Assembly: GCA_017847725.1 (NCBI GenBank)
Contig: JAGAXW010000020.1
Span: 1 to 64,000 of the forward strand
From: Prevotella sp.
GTDB taxonomy: Bacteria > Bacteroidota > Bacteroidia > Bacteroidales > Bacteroidaceae
Direction: 5' to 3'
DNA length: 64,000 bases
The position numbers were made by a program, and so were the translations under genes. Below, in pieces: positions 36,144 through 42,216 of the stretch (position 1 is the first letter of the stretch; every line of letters begins with the position of its first letter). The notes under the pieces are model-generated. The model made no database searches. It was given only the letters and a program-made list of their open reading frames with translations, and was not told where the DNA came from.

Positions 36144-37187
36144 ATGAGTCTCGAAGATATGACAAAACCGATATACATCCTTGGCCTGGAGTCGAGCTGC
36201 GACGACACGTCTGCCGCCGTGCTGAAGGACGGCGTCCTGCTGTCGAACGTGACGGCCTCGCAGGCCGTACACGAGTCATACGGAGGCGTGGTGCCTGAAC
36301 TGGCGTCGCGCGCACACCAGCAGAATGTGGTGCCCGTGGTTCACGAGGCCATCAAGCGGGCCGACATCACGAAGGAACAGTTGTCGGCCGTGGCCTTTAC
36401 GCGCGGACCGGGCCTGATGGGGTCGCTCCTCGTGGGCGTCAACTTTGCCAAGGGTTTTGCGCGCTCGCTGGGCATACCGCTGATAGATGTCAACCATCTG
36501 CAGGGGCATGTGATGGCCCACTTCATCAAGGAGTCGGACGACGACCAGCATCAGCCGCCCCTGCCGTTCATCTGCCTGCTGGTCAGCGGCGGCAACTCGC
36601 AGATAGTGCTCGTCCGCGCCTACAACGATATGGAGGTGCTGGGACAGACCATCGACGACGCTGCCGGCGAGGCCATCGACAAATGCTCGAAGGTGATGGG
36701 GCTGGGCTACCCTGGTGGCCCTATTATCGACCGGCTGGCGCGTCAGGGCAACCCCAAGGCATACCAGTTTGCCGAGCCGCACATCCCCGGTCTGGACTAT
36801 AGCTTCTCGGGCCTGAAGACGTCGTTTCTCTACAACCTGCGCAAGTGGGTCGAGCAGGAACCGGAGTTCATCGAGCGCCATAAGGAAGATATCGCTGCCT
36901 CGCTGGAGTGGACAATTGTCGACATCCTGATGAAAAAGCTGAAACTGGCTGTCAAGCAGACCGGCATCAAGCACGTTGCCGTAGCAGGCGGCGTCAGCGC
37001 CAACAACGGCTTGCGGAATGCCTTCCACGACTACGCAAAGCGCTATGGCTGGACGGTCTATATCCCCAAGTTCAGCTACACGACTGACAATGCGGCCATG
37101 ATAGGCATCGTGGGCTACTACAAGTTCCTGGACGGAGAGACCTGTTCCATAGACGCTCCCGCCTTTTCGAAAGTAACATTTAAATAA
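36144..37187 (+). CDS. tsaD: tRNA N6-adenosine threonylcarbamoyltransferase
   Basis: A 347-residue ASKHA-fold protein that transfers threonylcarbamoyl to A37 of ANN-decoding tRNAs with TsaB and TsaE. Motifs: LGLESSCDDTSAAV, ELASRAHQQNVVPVVHEA with the metal-binding His pair, [36 protein letters not shown] and AVAGGVSANNGLR. ATG 36159 is an alternative start. It precedes pncC by 10 bp. Confidence 0.96.
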   Translation: MSLEDMTKPIYILGLESSCDDTSAAVLKDGVLLSNVTASQAVHESYGGVVPELASRAHQQNVVPVVHEAIKRADITKEQLSAVAFTRGPGLMGSLLVGVNFAKGFARSLGIPLIDVNHLQGHVMAHFIKESDDDQHQPPLPFICLLVSGGNSQIVLVRAYNDMEVLGQTIDDAAGEAIDKCSKVMGLGYPGGPIIDRLARQGNPKAYQFAEPHIPGLDYSFSGLKTSFLYNLRKWVEQEPEFIERHKEDIAASLEWTIVDILMKKLKLAVKQTGIKHVAVAGGVSANNGLRNAFHDYAKRYGWTVYIPKFSYTTDNAAMIGIVGYYKFLDGETCSIDAPAFSKVTFK

Positions 37188-37197
37188 AATTGATAAG

Positions 37198-37710
37198 ATG
37201 GATTTTGAAAGTAAGATTATCAGTAGGGAGGTCAGCCAGCTGCTGTGGGAGATGGGAAAGACCGTGTCGACGGCAGAGAGCTGTACGGGCGGCCGAATAG
37301 CAGAGGCCATCATCTCCATTCCCGGAGCCTCCAAATATTTCAAGGGCGGCATCATCTCCTATGTCGACGAGGTGAAAATGTCACTGCTGGGCGTGAGCGT
37401 TGAGCTGCTCGAAGAGAAGACGGCCGTCTGCGAAGAGGTGGCCCGGCAGATGGTGGCAGGAGCCTGCAAGGCACTCAATACCAACTACGCCATCGCCGCA
37501 ACAGGTCTGGCCGGCCCTACGGGAGGTACGAAGGAGATACCGGTGGGCACGATATGGCTCGCCTGCGGAACACCTGATAAGCAGGTCGTCATGAAAGTCG
37601 AGGAAGACCACGGTCGCGACATCAATCTGGCCATCGCCACCAATGTCGCCATGCAGATGTTCCTGGATTTTCTGAAGACAGAACCGCAGCCAGCCGAGTT
37701 AGAAGGTTAA
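37198..37710 (+). CDS. pncC: Nicotinamide-nucleotide amidohydrolase (CinA C-terminal domain)
   Basis: A 170-residue stand-alone CinA C-terminal domain that deamidates NMN to NaMN. The signature KTVSTAESCTGGRIAEAI (catalytic Ser/Lys region) begins at about residue 20, with GGIISYVDEVK, NYAIAATGLAGPTGGTKEIPVGTIWLA and a Cys-containing end. The N-terminal molybdopterin-like domain of full CinA is absent, as in many Bacteroidota. It lies between tsaD and the ribosomal operon. Confidence 0.9.
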   Translation: MDFESKIISREVSQLLWEMGKTVSTAESCTGGRIAEAIISIPGASKYFKGGIISYVDEVKMSLLGVSVELLEEKTAVCEEVARQMVAGACKALNTNYAIAATGLAGPTGGTKEIPVGTIWLACGTPDKQVVMKVEEDHGRDINLAIATNVAMQMFLDFLKTEPQPAELEG

Positions 37711-37769
37711 AAAATATTAAGAGTTGGATAATTGTCATTTATCCATTTCCAATTATCAACAAAAATATG

Positions 37770-37777
37770 TACCTTTG
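37770..37777 (+). promoter_or_regulatory. Promoter -7 element (TACCTTTG) of the rpmB operon
   Basis: TACCTTTG lies 52 bases before the rpmB ATG. An imperfect inverted repeat just upstream (GTTGGATAATTG at 37723-37734 against CAATTATCAAC at 37750-37760) could be a terminator-like hairpin after pncC or an operator. Confidence 0.65.
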
Positions 37778-37829
37778 CACCCTGTTTGGAATAAGTTACA
37801 TTTAAGGAACAAATAAAAAGTAGATAGAA

Positions 37830-38093
37830 ATGTCGAAAATTTGTCAAATCACGGGAAAAACGGCACAGATTGGAAACAACGTGTCTCACTCAAAGCACCG
37901 CACAAAGCGCAGCTTTGACGTAAACCTGTTCAGCAAGAAATTCTACTATGTTGAAGAGGGTTGCTGGATTCAGCTGAAGATCAGCGCCGCTGGTCTGCGT
38001 ATGATTAATAAAGTAGGTCTTGACGCTGCCCTGAAGCAGGCTGTTGCTAAAGGTTATGTAGACTGGAAAGACATTAAAGTAATAGGAGACTAA
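37830..38093 (+). CDS. rpmB: 50S ribosomal protein L28
   Basis: An 87-residue L28: [24 protein letters not shown] is the typical start, followed by [24 protein letters not shown] and a short C-terminal helix. It is the first gene of the rpmB-rpmG-DUF4295 operon and probably ribosome-associated like its neighbours. The CDS ends 5 bp before rpmG. Confidence 0.96.
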   Translation: MSKICQITGKTAQIGNNVSHSKHRTKRSFDVNLFSKKFYYVEEGCWIQLKISAAGLRMINKVGLDAALKQAVAKGYVDWKDIKVIGD

Positions 38094-38098
38094 CGATT

Positions 38099-38290
38099 AT
38101 GGCAGGCAAGAAAGCTAAGGGTAATCGCGTTCAGGTGATTCTGGAGTGCACCGAGATGAAGGAAAGTGGACTCCCCGGTACAAGCCGTTACATCACGACC
38201 AAGAACCGCAAGAATACCCCGGAGAGAATGGAACTCAAGAAGTATAACCCCATCCTGAAGCGCATGACAGTGCACAAGGAGATTAAATAA
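38099..38290 (+). CDS. rpmG: 50S ribosomal protein L33
   Basis: A 63-residue L33 ([42 protein letters not shown]). Only one of the four zinc-ligand cysteines is present, so this is a zinc-free (C-minus) form. It is co-transcribed with rpmB and the DUF4295 gene. Confidence 0.95.
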   Translation: MAGKKAKGNRVQVILECTEMKESGLPGTSRYITTKNRKNTPERMELKKYNPILKRMTVHKEIK

Positions 38291-38302
38291 TCTAATTAAA
38301 GC

Positions 38303-38461
38303 ATGGCAAAGAAAACCGTTGCTACCCTCCACGAAGGTTCAAAGGATGGTCGCGCTTACACAAAGGTTATCAAGATGGTGAAGAGCCCCAAGACGGGTGC
38401 CTACATCTTCGACGAGCAGATGGTTCCCAACGAAGCCGTTAAGGACTTCTTCAAGAATTAA
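38303..38461 (+). CDS. DUF4295 small basic protein
   Basis: A 52-residue basic protein starting MAKKTVATLHEGSKDGRAY and ending EAVKDFFKN. It matches the Bacteroidota-specific DUF4295 family, which always follows rpmG. Size, charge and context suggest a ribosome-associated protein; function is unproven. It ends the operon 29 bp before a terminator. Confidence 0.88.
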   Translation: MAKKTVATLHEGSKDGRAYTKVIKMVKSPKTGAYIFDEQMVPNEAVKDFFKN

Positions 38462-38489
38462 TTAGAACATACGTAATTATCTCTATACA

Positions 38490-38522
38490 AAAGGTGGGAA
38501 AGCAATTTTCCCACCTTTTTTT
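38490..38522 (+). terminator. Terminator of the rpmB-rpmG-DUF4295 operon
   Basis: AAAGGTGGGAA (38490-38500) pairs with TTCCCACCTTTT (38508-38519), and T residues continue to 38522. In related genomes ftsY usually follows here; the terminator marks the left end of the accessory island. Confidence 0.88.
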
Positions 38523-38599
38523 GTGGTTTCTTTGGCTTATTCGCTTCCGTTCGCCGTCCCCTTGACCCTTGGTCTCTTGTCCCCTTGTGAGCAATCAGA

Positions 38600-38794
38600 T
38601 TATCGTTTTTTCCCTTTCTCGAAGATGTCGGCATGTGTGCCCGTCCGGTAAAGAGAAATGATTCGGATTTCGGTATCCTTCTCATAGAGCAGCAGCCAGT
38701 TGGGATTGATGTGGCACTCCCAGTAACCATTATAGTCGCCCGTGAGCAGGTGGTTGTGGTACTTGAGCGGCAGAGGCTCGTCTTTGCCATAGCC
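38600..38794 (-). pseudogene. YafQ/RelE-type toxin, N-terminally truncated
   Basis: The frame directly after the antitoxin stop reads PLPLKYHNHLLTGDYNGYWECHI, then NPNWLLLYE, and ISLYRTGTHADIFEKGKKR. These are the C-terminal 55 or so residues of a YafQ-like mRNA interferase, including the ECHI and catalytic-His THADIF motifs. A complete toxin is about 90 residues, so the first 35-40, with its own start codon, are gone. The break places the remnant in frame with, but after, the antitoxin stop codon TGA at 38795-38797. A shadow ORF over this stretch in another frame is meaningless. The toxin is almost certainly inactive. Confidence 0.72.
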
Positions 38795-39049
38795 TCAGAG
38801 TGATTCGCACCAAGCCTTGAAATCATCCATCGACTTCATCTCGTACACCGGCTCTTTGCCACTGCGCACGTCCTCGATAGCTTTCATTGTCTTGTCGTTC
38901 AGATACTCGCCGGTCTCCGGGTCGTAGAGGCGAGCCTTGACCTTTGAATGAGTATCCTCCCTCACCTCATAATTCCAGCCCATCTCTGCTATCAATTTCT
39001 TGAAGAAACTGACTTTGCTGTCGGGGATGTTGATAGTAATTGCCGTCAT
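38795..39049 (-). CDS. RelB/DinJ-like antitoxin, toxin partner lost
   Basis: An 84-residue protein starting MTAITINIPDSKVSFFKKLI, a ribbon-helix-helix or similar short DNA-binding start, followed by a charged, flexible C-terminus (GKEPVYEMKSMDDFKAWCESL) of the kind that wraps toxins. It is followed directly by a decapitated YafQ-like toxin. It should bind its own promoter (-7 element at 39078-39085). With no partner it is an orphan antitoxin that could still neutralise related toxins. Confidence 0.72.
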   Translation of the reverse strand: MTAITINIPDSKVSFFKKLIAEMGWNYEVREDTHSKVKARLYDPETGEYLNDKTMKAIEDVRSGKEPVYEMKSMDDFKAWCESL

Positions 39050-39077
39050 GATGCTGTTTTTTTATGGGTTATGGCTG

Positions 39078-39085
39078 CAAAGTTA
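39078..39085 (-). promoter_or_regulatory. Promoter -7 element (TAACTTTG) of the antitoxin gene
   Basis: Minus-strand TAACTTTG lies 28 bases upstream of ATG 39049, with TTTGCC about 23 bases further upstream as a good -33 element. Confidence 0.66.
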
Positions 39086-39208
39086 ATGTTTTTCGCGCAA
39101 TTGGCAAAGCAAAAGAAAAACTCTTTTTCCGCTCAGTCGAACTTACAGAAGGGGGACAGATACTGTGAGCAAGGACTTTCTTTCTTACAGCATCCCGTTT
39201 ACCCTTAG

Positions 39209-39295
39209 TCACTGTTTACCCTTTGGGGTCAGGCAGTAGAGCAGAAAGATGATGCATGGCACGCCAATCATTACGAACCCAATATAAGCTCCCAT
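39209..39295 (-). CDS. Possible 28-residue one-helix membrane micropeptide
   Basis: ATG 39295 opens MGAYIGFVMIGVPCIIFLLY, a single continuous membrane helix, followed by a short basic tail (CLTPKGKQ). The A-rich sequence upstream (AAAAGAAAC) could serve as a leader. It sits alone in the 445-bp gap between the AraC gene and the antitoxin. The hydrophobic-helix-plus-basic-tail shape is that of small regulatory membrane peptides, but a chance ORF of 29 codons cannot be excluded. Confidence 0.35.
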   Translation of the reverse strand: MGAYIGFVMIGVPCIIFLLYCLTPKGKQ

Positions 39296-39310
39296 AGTCA
39301 GTTTCTTTTC

Positions 39311-39350
39311 AGCTCACACGAGCTAGCTCACACGGGGACAAGCTCACACG
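39311..39350 (+). repeat. Three short direct repeats AGCTCACACG
   Basis: AGCTCACACG occurs at 39311-39320, 39325-39334 and 39341-39350 with 14- and 16-base periodicity. The rest of the gap 39050-39494 shows nothing else beyond the micropeptide and antitoxin promoter noted. The repeat is upstream of the micropeptide on the minus strand; its role is unknown. Confidence 0.6.
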
Positions 39351-39494
39351 GGAACAGACCCCTCTGAGGTTTGTCAATGAAACCCGTAGTTCAAAAACCT
39401 TACACCTTAATTATATATAAGCATATATTACTGTAATAAAAGGGTATTCTATCAAAAAAGAAAAAGAGTGCAGATGTCAGATGTGACAGATGGA

Positions 39495-40358
39495 CTATAA
39501 ATCGCAAGAACAACCTCTGTACTCCGTGGGGGTCATGCCTGTGGCGTTCTTGAAATAGCGGGTGAAGGAGGCCTGTTCGCTGAAGCCTAACTGATGGGCT
39601 ATCTGCTGGATGGTGAGGTCCTTGCGACCCTTGAGCATCGACTTGGCCTGGATGATGACGTACATGGTGACCCATTCCATCGGGGTGGAGCCTGTCTCCT
39701 GGCGGATGACTGCCGAGAAGTGCTTGGGCGACAGGCAGCACTTGCGGGCATAGAAGGCCACGTCGCGGTTTTCGCGGTGGTACTCTATCAGATAGTCGTA
39801 GAAGCGGCTGAACAGGCTTTCGCTTCCGGCAGCCTCGTCGGGGTAGTTGTCGATGTGGTAGCCGTAGAGCATGCAGAGCAGGATGTTCAGCAATTGTCCT
39901 AACTGCTCCAGACGGTGAGGACTGTCGGCATTGGAAATGGTGCGAATCAGGTTGACGGCATCCAGCACGCGGGTAAACTGCTCTTCCGTCAGCAGGCATG
40001 GCGGACGACGGCGGAAAACGGCCGCCTTCTGTGTGTAGGGGTAGCGCTGGATGAGCTGTTCGTAGAAGGCTCTCGACACTGCAATGTTGGTACAGCGCAA
40101 ATCCTTTGTCACCGCCATAGGCAGCATAATCTGTTCGGGCATGAGCACGGAAACGTCGTGTGTGCGCAGCTGGTATTTGGGCACTTCGTCGTTGAGGATG
40201 GCCCCGCTATGGCAGACAATAATCAGCAGGTCGTTGGCAATATAGGCCTCGCCCAACAGCGGAGGGGCGGGGATATTGTCGATGACGATCACCCCCCGTT
40301 GGGCAATCCTGTCCAACAGTTGTATGTAGGGGTGCGTTTGATTGGTCTTTGCTGACAT
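39495..40358 (-). CDS. AraC-family transcriptional regulator
   Basis: A 287-residue regulator from ATG 40358. The N-terminal 180 residues form an AraC-type sensing domain (GVIVIDNIPAPPLLG, NDLLIIVCHSGAILNDE) with no obvious ligand motif. The C-terminal domain (about residues 190-285) has two helix-turn-helix units (VAFYARKCCLSPKHFSAVIR and IQQIAHQLGFSEQASFTRYF, then NATGMTPTEYR). It is divergent from a secreted beta-helix gene with a paired direct-repeat operator between them (40416-40450). An upstream in-frame start at 40442 would run over that operator and is rejected. Confidence 0.88.
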   Translation of the reverse strand: MSAKTNQTHPYIQLLDRIAQRGVIVIDNIPAPPLLGEAYIANDLLIIVCHSGAILNDEVPKYQLRTHDVSVLMPEQIMLPMAVTKDLRCTNIAVSRAFYEQLIQRYPYTQKAAVFRRRPPCLLTEEQFTRVLDAVNLIRTISNADSPHRLEQLGQLLNILLCMLYGYHIDNYPDEAAGSESLFSRFYDYLIEYHRENRDVAFYARKCCLSPKHFSAVIRQETGSTPMEWVTMYVIIQAKSMLKGRKDLTIQQIAHQLGFSEQASFTRYFKNATGMTPTEYRGCSCDL

Positions 40359-40415
40359 TGTTGTTACTTTTTGCGTGCAAAGATAAACATAATGTCGGAA
40401 AAAACACACGCTGTC

Positions 40416-40450
40416 CGTCAAATCGTTAAACATTTGCGTCAAATCGTTAA
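40416..40450 (+). promoter_or_regulatory. Paired 14-bp direct repeats: likely AraC operator
   Basis: CGTCAAATCGTTAA occurs perfectly at 40416-40429 and 40437-40450. The 21-base step is two helical turns, the classic spacing for AraC-family monomers on one DNA face. The second copy abuts the -33 position of the promoter at 40473-40480, the layout expected for an activator touching RNA polymerase. The site is 58 bases from the divergent AraC-family gene, so autoregulation is also possible. Confidence 0.75.
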
Positions 40451-40472
40451 GGCTTTTATGCAGCGATAAGAC

Positions 40473-40480
40473 TATCTTTG
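40473..40480 (+). promoter_or_regulatory. Promoter -7 element (TATCTTTG) of the beta-helix gene
   Basis: TATCTTTG lies 33 bases before ATG 40514 and about 22 bases after the downstream operator copy. It has no good -33 sequence of its own, consistent with activator dependence. Confidence 0.68.
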
Positions 40481-40513
40481 CAGCCGATTTATTAACTCAA
40501 AACAAGTAAGGAT

Positions 40514-41830
40514 ATGAAGAAAGCACTACTCACAATGATTGTGATGGCATCAGCCATCGGAATGAACGCCCAGCCTCCTGCTGACTCGACACCCACCTAT
40601 CCGCAGGGAGCCACCTACACCCACAGCAGCGGGACGGCTACCATCACCAGCAACTACTCGTCGTCTACTCAGTATTATAATGTCATCCAGTGCACGGGTG
40701 GTACGCTGACCATGAACGGCTGCACCATCACCAAGACGGGCGACGGCAGCGGCGGCGACAACTCCAGTTTCTACGGCAACAACTCGAGCATCTACGCCGG
40801 AGCCGCCAGTAGCAGCAATTATCAGAGCACGACAGCAGCCAGCGGTGCCAAGATCGTCGCCAAGAACGTAACCGTCAACGGCAGTGCCCAGGGGGCCAAC
40901 GCCGTGATAGCCACCAACGGTGCTTCGGTAGAGATTGACGGCATCACCATTGTTAACGACAAGAGCGTCTCACGCGGTCTGCACGCCACCTACGGCGGTA
41001 TCATCACAGCCTCGAATGTCAATATAACCACCAACGAGGCAACATCTTCTACCATCGCCACCGACCGTGGCGGCGGCACCGTGACCGTCACAGGCGGAAC
41101 CGCTACTGCCAAAGGATCGAAGTCGGCAGTCATCTACTCTACTGGCACGATGTCAGCCACCAGTCTCGTTGGTACGTCAGCCAAAGGCGAGATTGCCGTT
41201 ATTGAGGGTGATAACAGCATATCGATGACTAACTGCACGATGACCAGCGGCTCCTCTGAGCGCGGTCTGCTGATGATGCAGTCAGGCTCAGGCGATGCCA
41301 GCGGTGTGAATCCCGTGATGACTATCACCGGCACATCGCTCACCATGACCGACTTAAGTGCCCCACTGCTGGAAGTAGCCACTTGTGTCACCGCTACCTG
41401 CACACTTGACAACTGCACCGTCACCGTTCCCTCTGGCATTCTGATGTATGTGATGGCCGACTCGCAGTGGTCAACCAGTGGAGCCGTCGGCAACCTCATC
41501 CTCTCCAACGGCACCTACAGCGGCATCGTGAAGTACGACACGGGCTATACCGCCAATGTCACTGTCAACGAGGGAGCCGTGTGGAACCTGACAGGCAATG
41601 CCACCGTATCTAAACTTGTCAACAATGGCACCATCAACAAGAATGGCTACACACTGACCTACAGCTCGCTCAGCGGCAGCGGTACCATCAACGAGACCAC
41701 GGGAATCGAGGAAGTAAGAAGTCGGAAGTCTGACGGAAGAGGCGAGATGTACACCCTCGACGGTCGCCAAGCCAACGCATCGGTAAAAGGCATCGTCATT
41801 CAAGATGGCAAGAAGGTTGTCAAGAAATAA
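40514..41830 (+). CDS. Secreted beta-helix surface protein
   Basis: A 438-residue exported protein (signal peptide MKKALLTMIVMASAIGMNA, cleaved before QPPA). The mature part is dominated by Thr, Ser, Gly and Val in short beta-strand repeats (GTLTMNGCTITKTGDG, GASVEIDGITIVND, GGTVTVTGGTATAKG, SISMTNCTMTSGSS), typical of a right-handed parallel beta-helix, a fold of adhesins and polysaccharide-active proteins. No catalytic residues could be assigned. It ends in the Prevotella-type C-terminal signature (MYTLDGRQANASVKGIV, then a Lys-rich tail), expected for export or surface sorting. Expression is probably controlled by the divergent AraC regulator. Confidence 0.75.
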   Translation: MKKALLTMIVMASAIGMNAQPPADSTPTYPQGATYTHSSGTATITSNYSSSTQYYNVIQCTGGTLTMNGCTITKTGDGSGGDNSSFYGNNSSIYAGAASSSNYQSTTAASGAKIVAKNVTVNGSAQGANAVIATNGASVEIDGITIVNDKSVSRGLHATYGGIITASNVNITTNEATSSTIATDRGGGTVTVTGGTATAKGSKSAVIYSTGTMSATSLVGTSAKGEIAVIEGDNSISMTNCTMTSGSSERGLLMMQSGSGDASGVNPVMTITGTSLTMTDLSAPLLEVATCVTATCTLDNCTVTVPSGILMYVMADSQWSTSGAVGNLILSNGTYSGIVKYDTGYTANVTVNEGAVWNLTGNATVSKLVNNGTINKNGYTLTYSSLSGSGTINETTGIEEVRSRKSDGRGEMYTLDGRQANASVKGIVIQDGKKVVKK

Positions 41831-41850
41831 AACCTTTAGCTGATAAAAAT

Positions 41851-41892
41851 GTGCCGTTGGTTGAATAAACTTCCAGCGACACTTTGTTTTTT
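41851..41892 (+). terminator. Terminator of the beta-helix gene
   Basis: GTGCCGTTGG (41851-41860) pairs with CCAGCGACAC (41873-41882) with one mismatch and a wobble; the tract TTTGTTTTTT follows. Confidence 0.68.
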
Positions 41893-41910
41893 ATAATTTT
41901 GCAGTAAAAC

Positions 41911-42075
41911 CCAGGAAAGACAGGCGACACGAAGCAGACAGTGCGGATGCCTGACTCATAGACCTGCTTCATTGCAGTCAGTCGCGGCTCGATGTTGGGG
42001 TGTCGTCCATCGCGCCCTTAAACTGCTCGTCGAGGGTGTTCACGGGTAACGATACCGTAACGCGTGTCAGACTAA
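41911..42075 (-). pseudogene. Remnant of a radical-SAM protein gene with a frameshift
   Basis: Reading the minus strand gives RVTVSLPVNTLDEQFKGAMDD, then after a one-base frame change PNIEPRLTAMKQVYESGIRT and VCFVSPVFPG. This is the middle of a radical-SAM TIM barrel of the SPL-like type also found in the 'radical SAM mobile pair' proteins of Bacteroidota. Neither the CxxxCxxC cluster nor the rest of the gene is present. It occupies most of the 386-bp gap between the beta-helix gene and the ATPase. The family call is moderate; the decayed state is clear. Confidence 0.5.
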
Positions 42076-42103
42076 ATCGTTCAAAAAGGATGGAATTTGA
42101 TAC

Positions 42104-42162
42104 ATTCGTTTGAAAAAATGCGTTAAAATATATAATATTCGTTTGAAAAAGTGCACTAAAAT
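42104..42162 (+). repeat. Two 26-bp direct repeats upstream of the AAA ATPase gene
   Basis: ATTCGTTTGAAAAAATGCG (start of 42104-42129) and ATTCGTTTGAAAAAGTGC (start of 42137-42162) share 22 or so of 26 bases, at a 33-base step. A third, weaker copy (AATCGTTCAAAAAGGATGG) begins near 42075. The array ends 24 bases before the -7 element at 42187-42194, in the position of an operator. Confidence 0.65.
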
Positions 42163-42186
42163 GAATGTTATTCATTGAGAAAAGTG

Positions 42187-42194
42187 TATCTTTG
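42187..42194 (+). promoter_or_regulatory. Promoter -7 element (TATCTTTG) of the AAA ATPase gene
   Basis: TATCTTTG lies 22 bases before ATG 42217, downstream of the direct repeats. Confidence 0.67.
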
Positions 42195-42216
42195 AAGCAC
42201 AAAATCGTTTTAGAAT

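Noticed and set aside
38458-38826. 122-codon minus-strand ORF over the toxin remnant
   Set aside because: Its Ser/Thr/Arg-rich sequence is an out-of-frame reading; the real toxin motifs (ECHI, THADIF) are in another frame.
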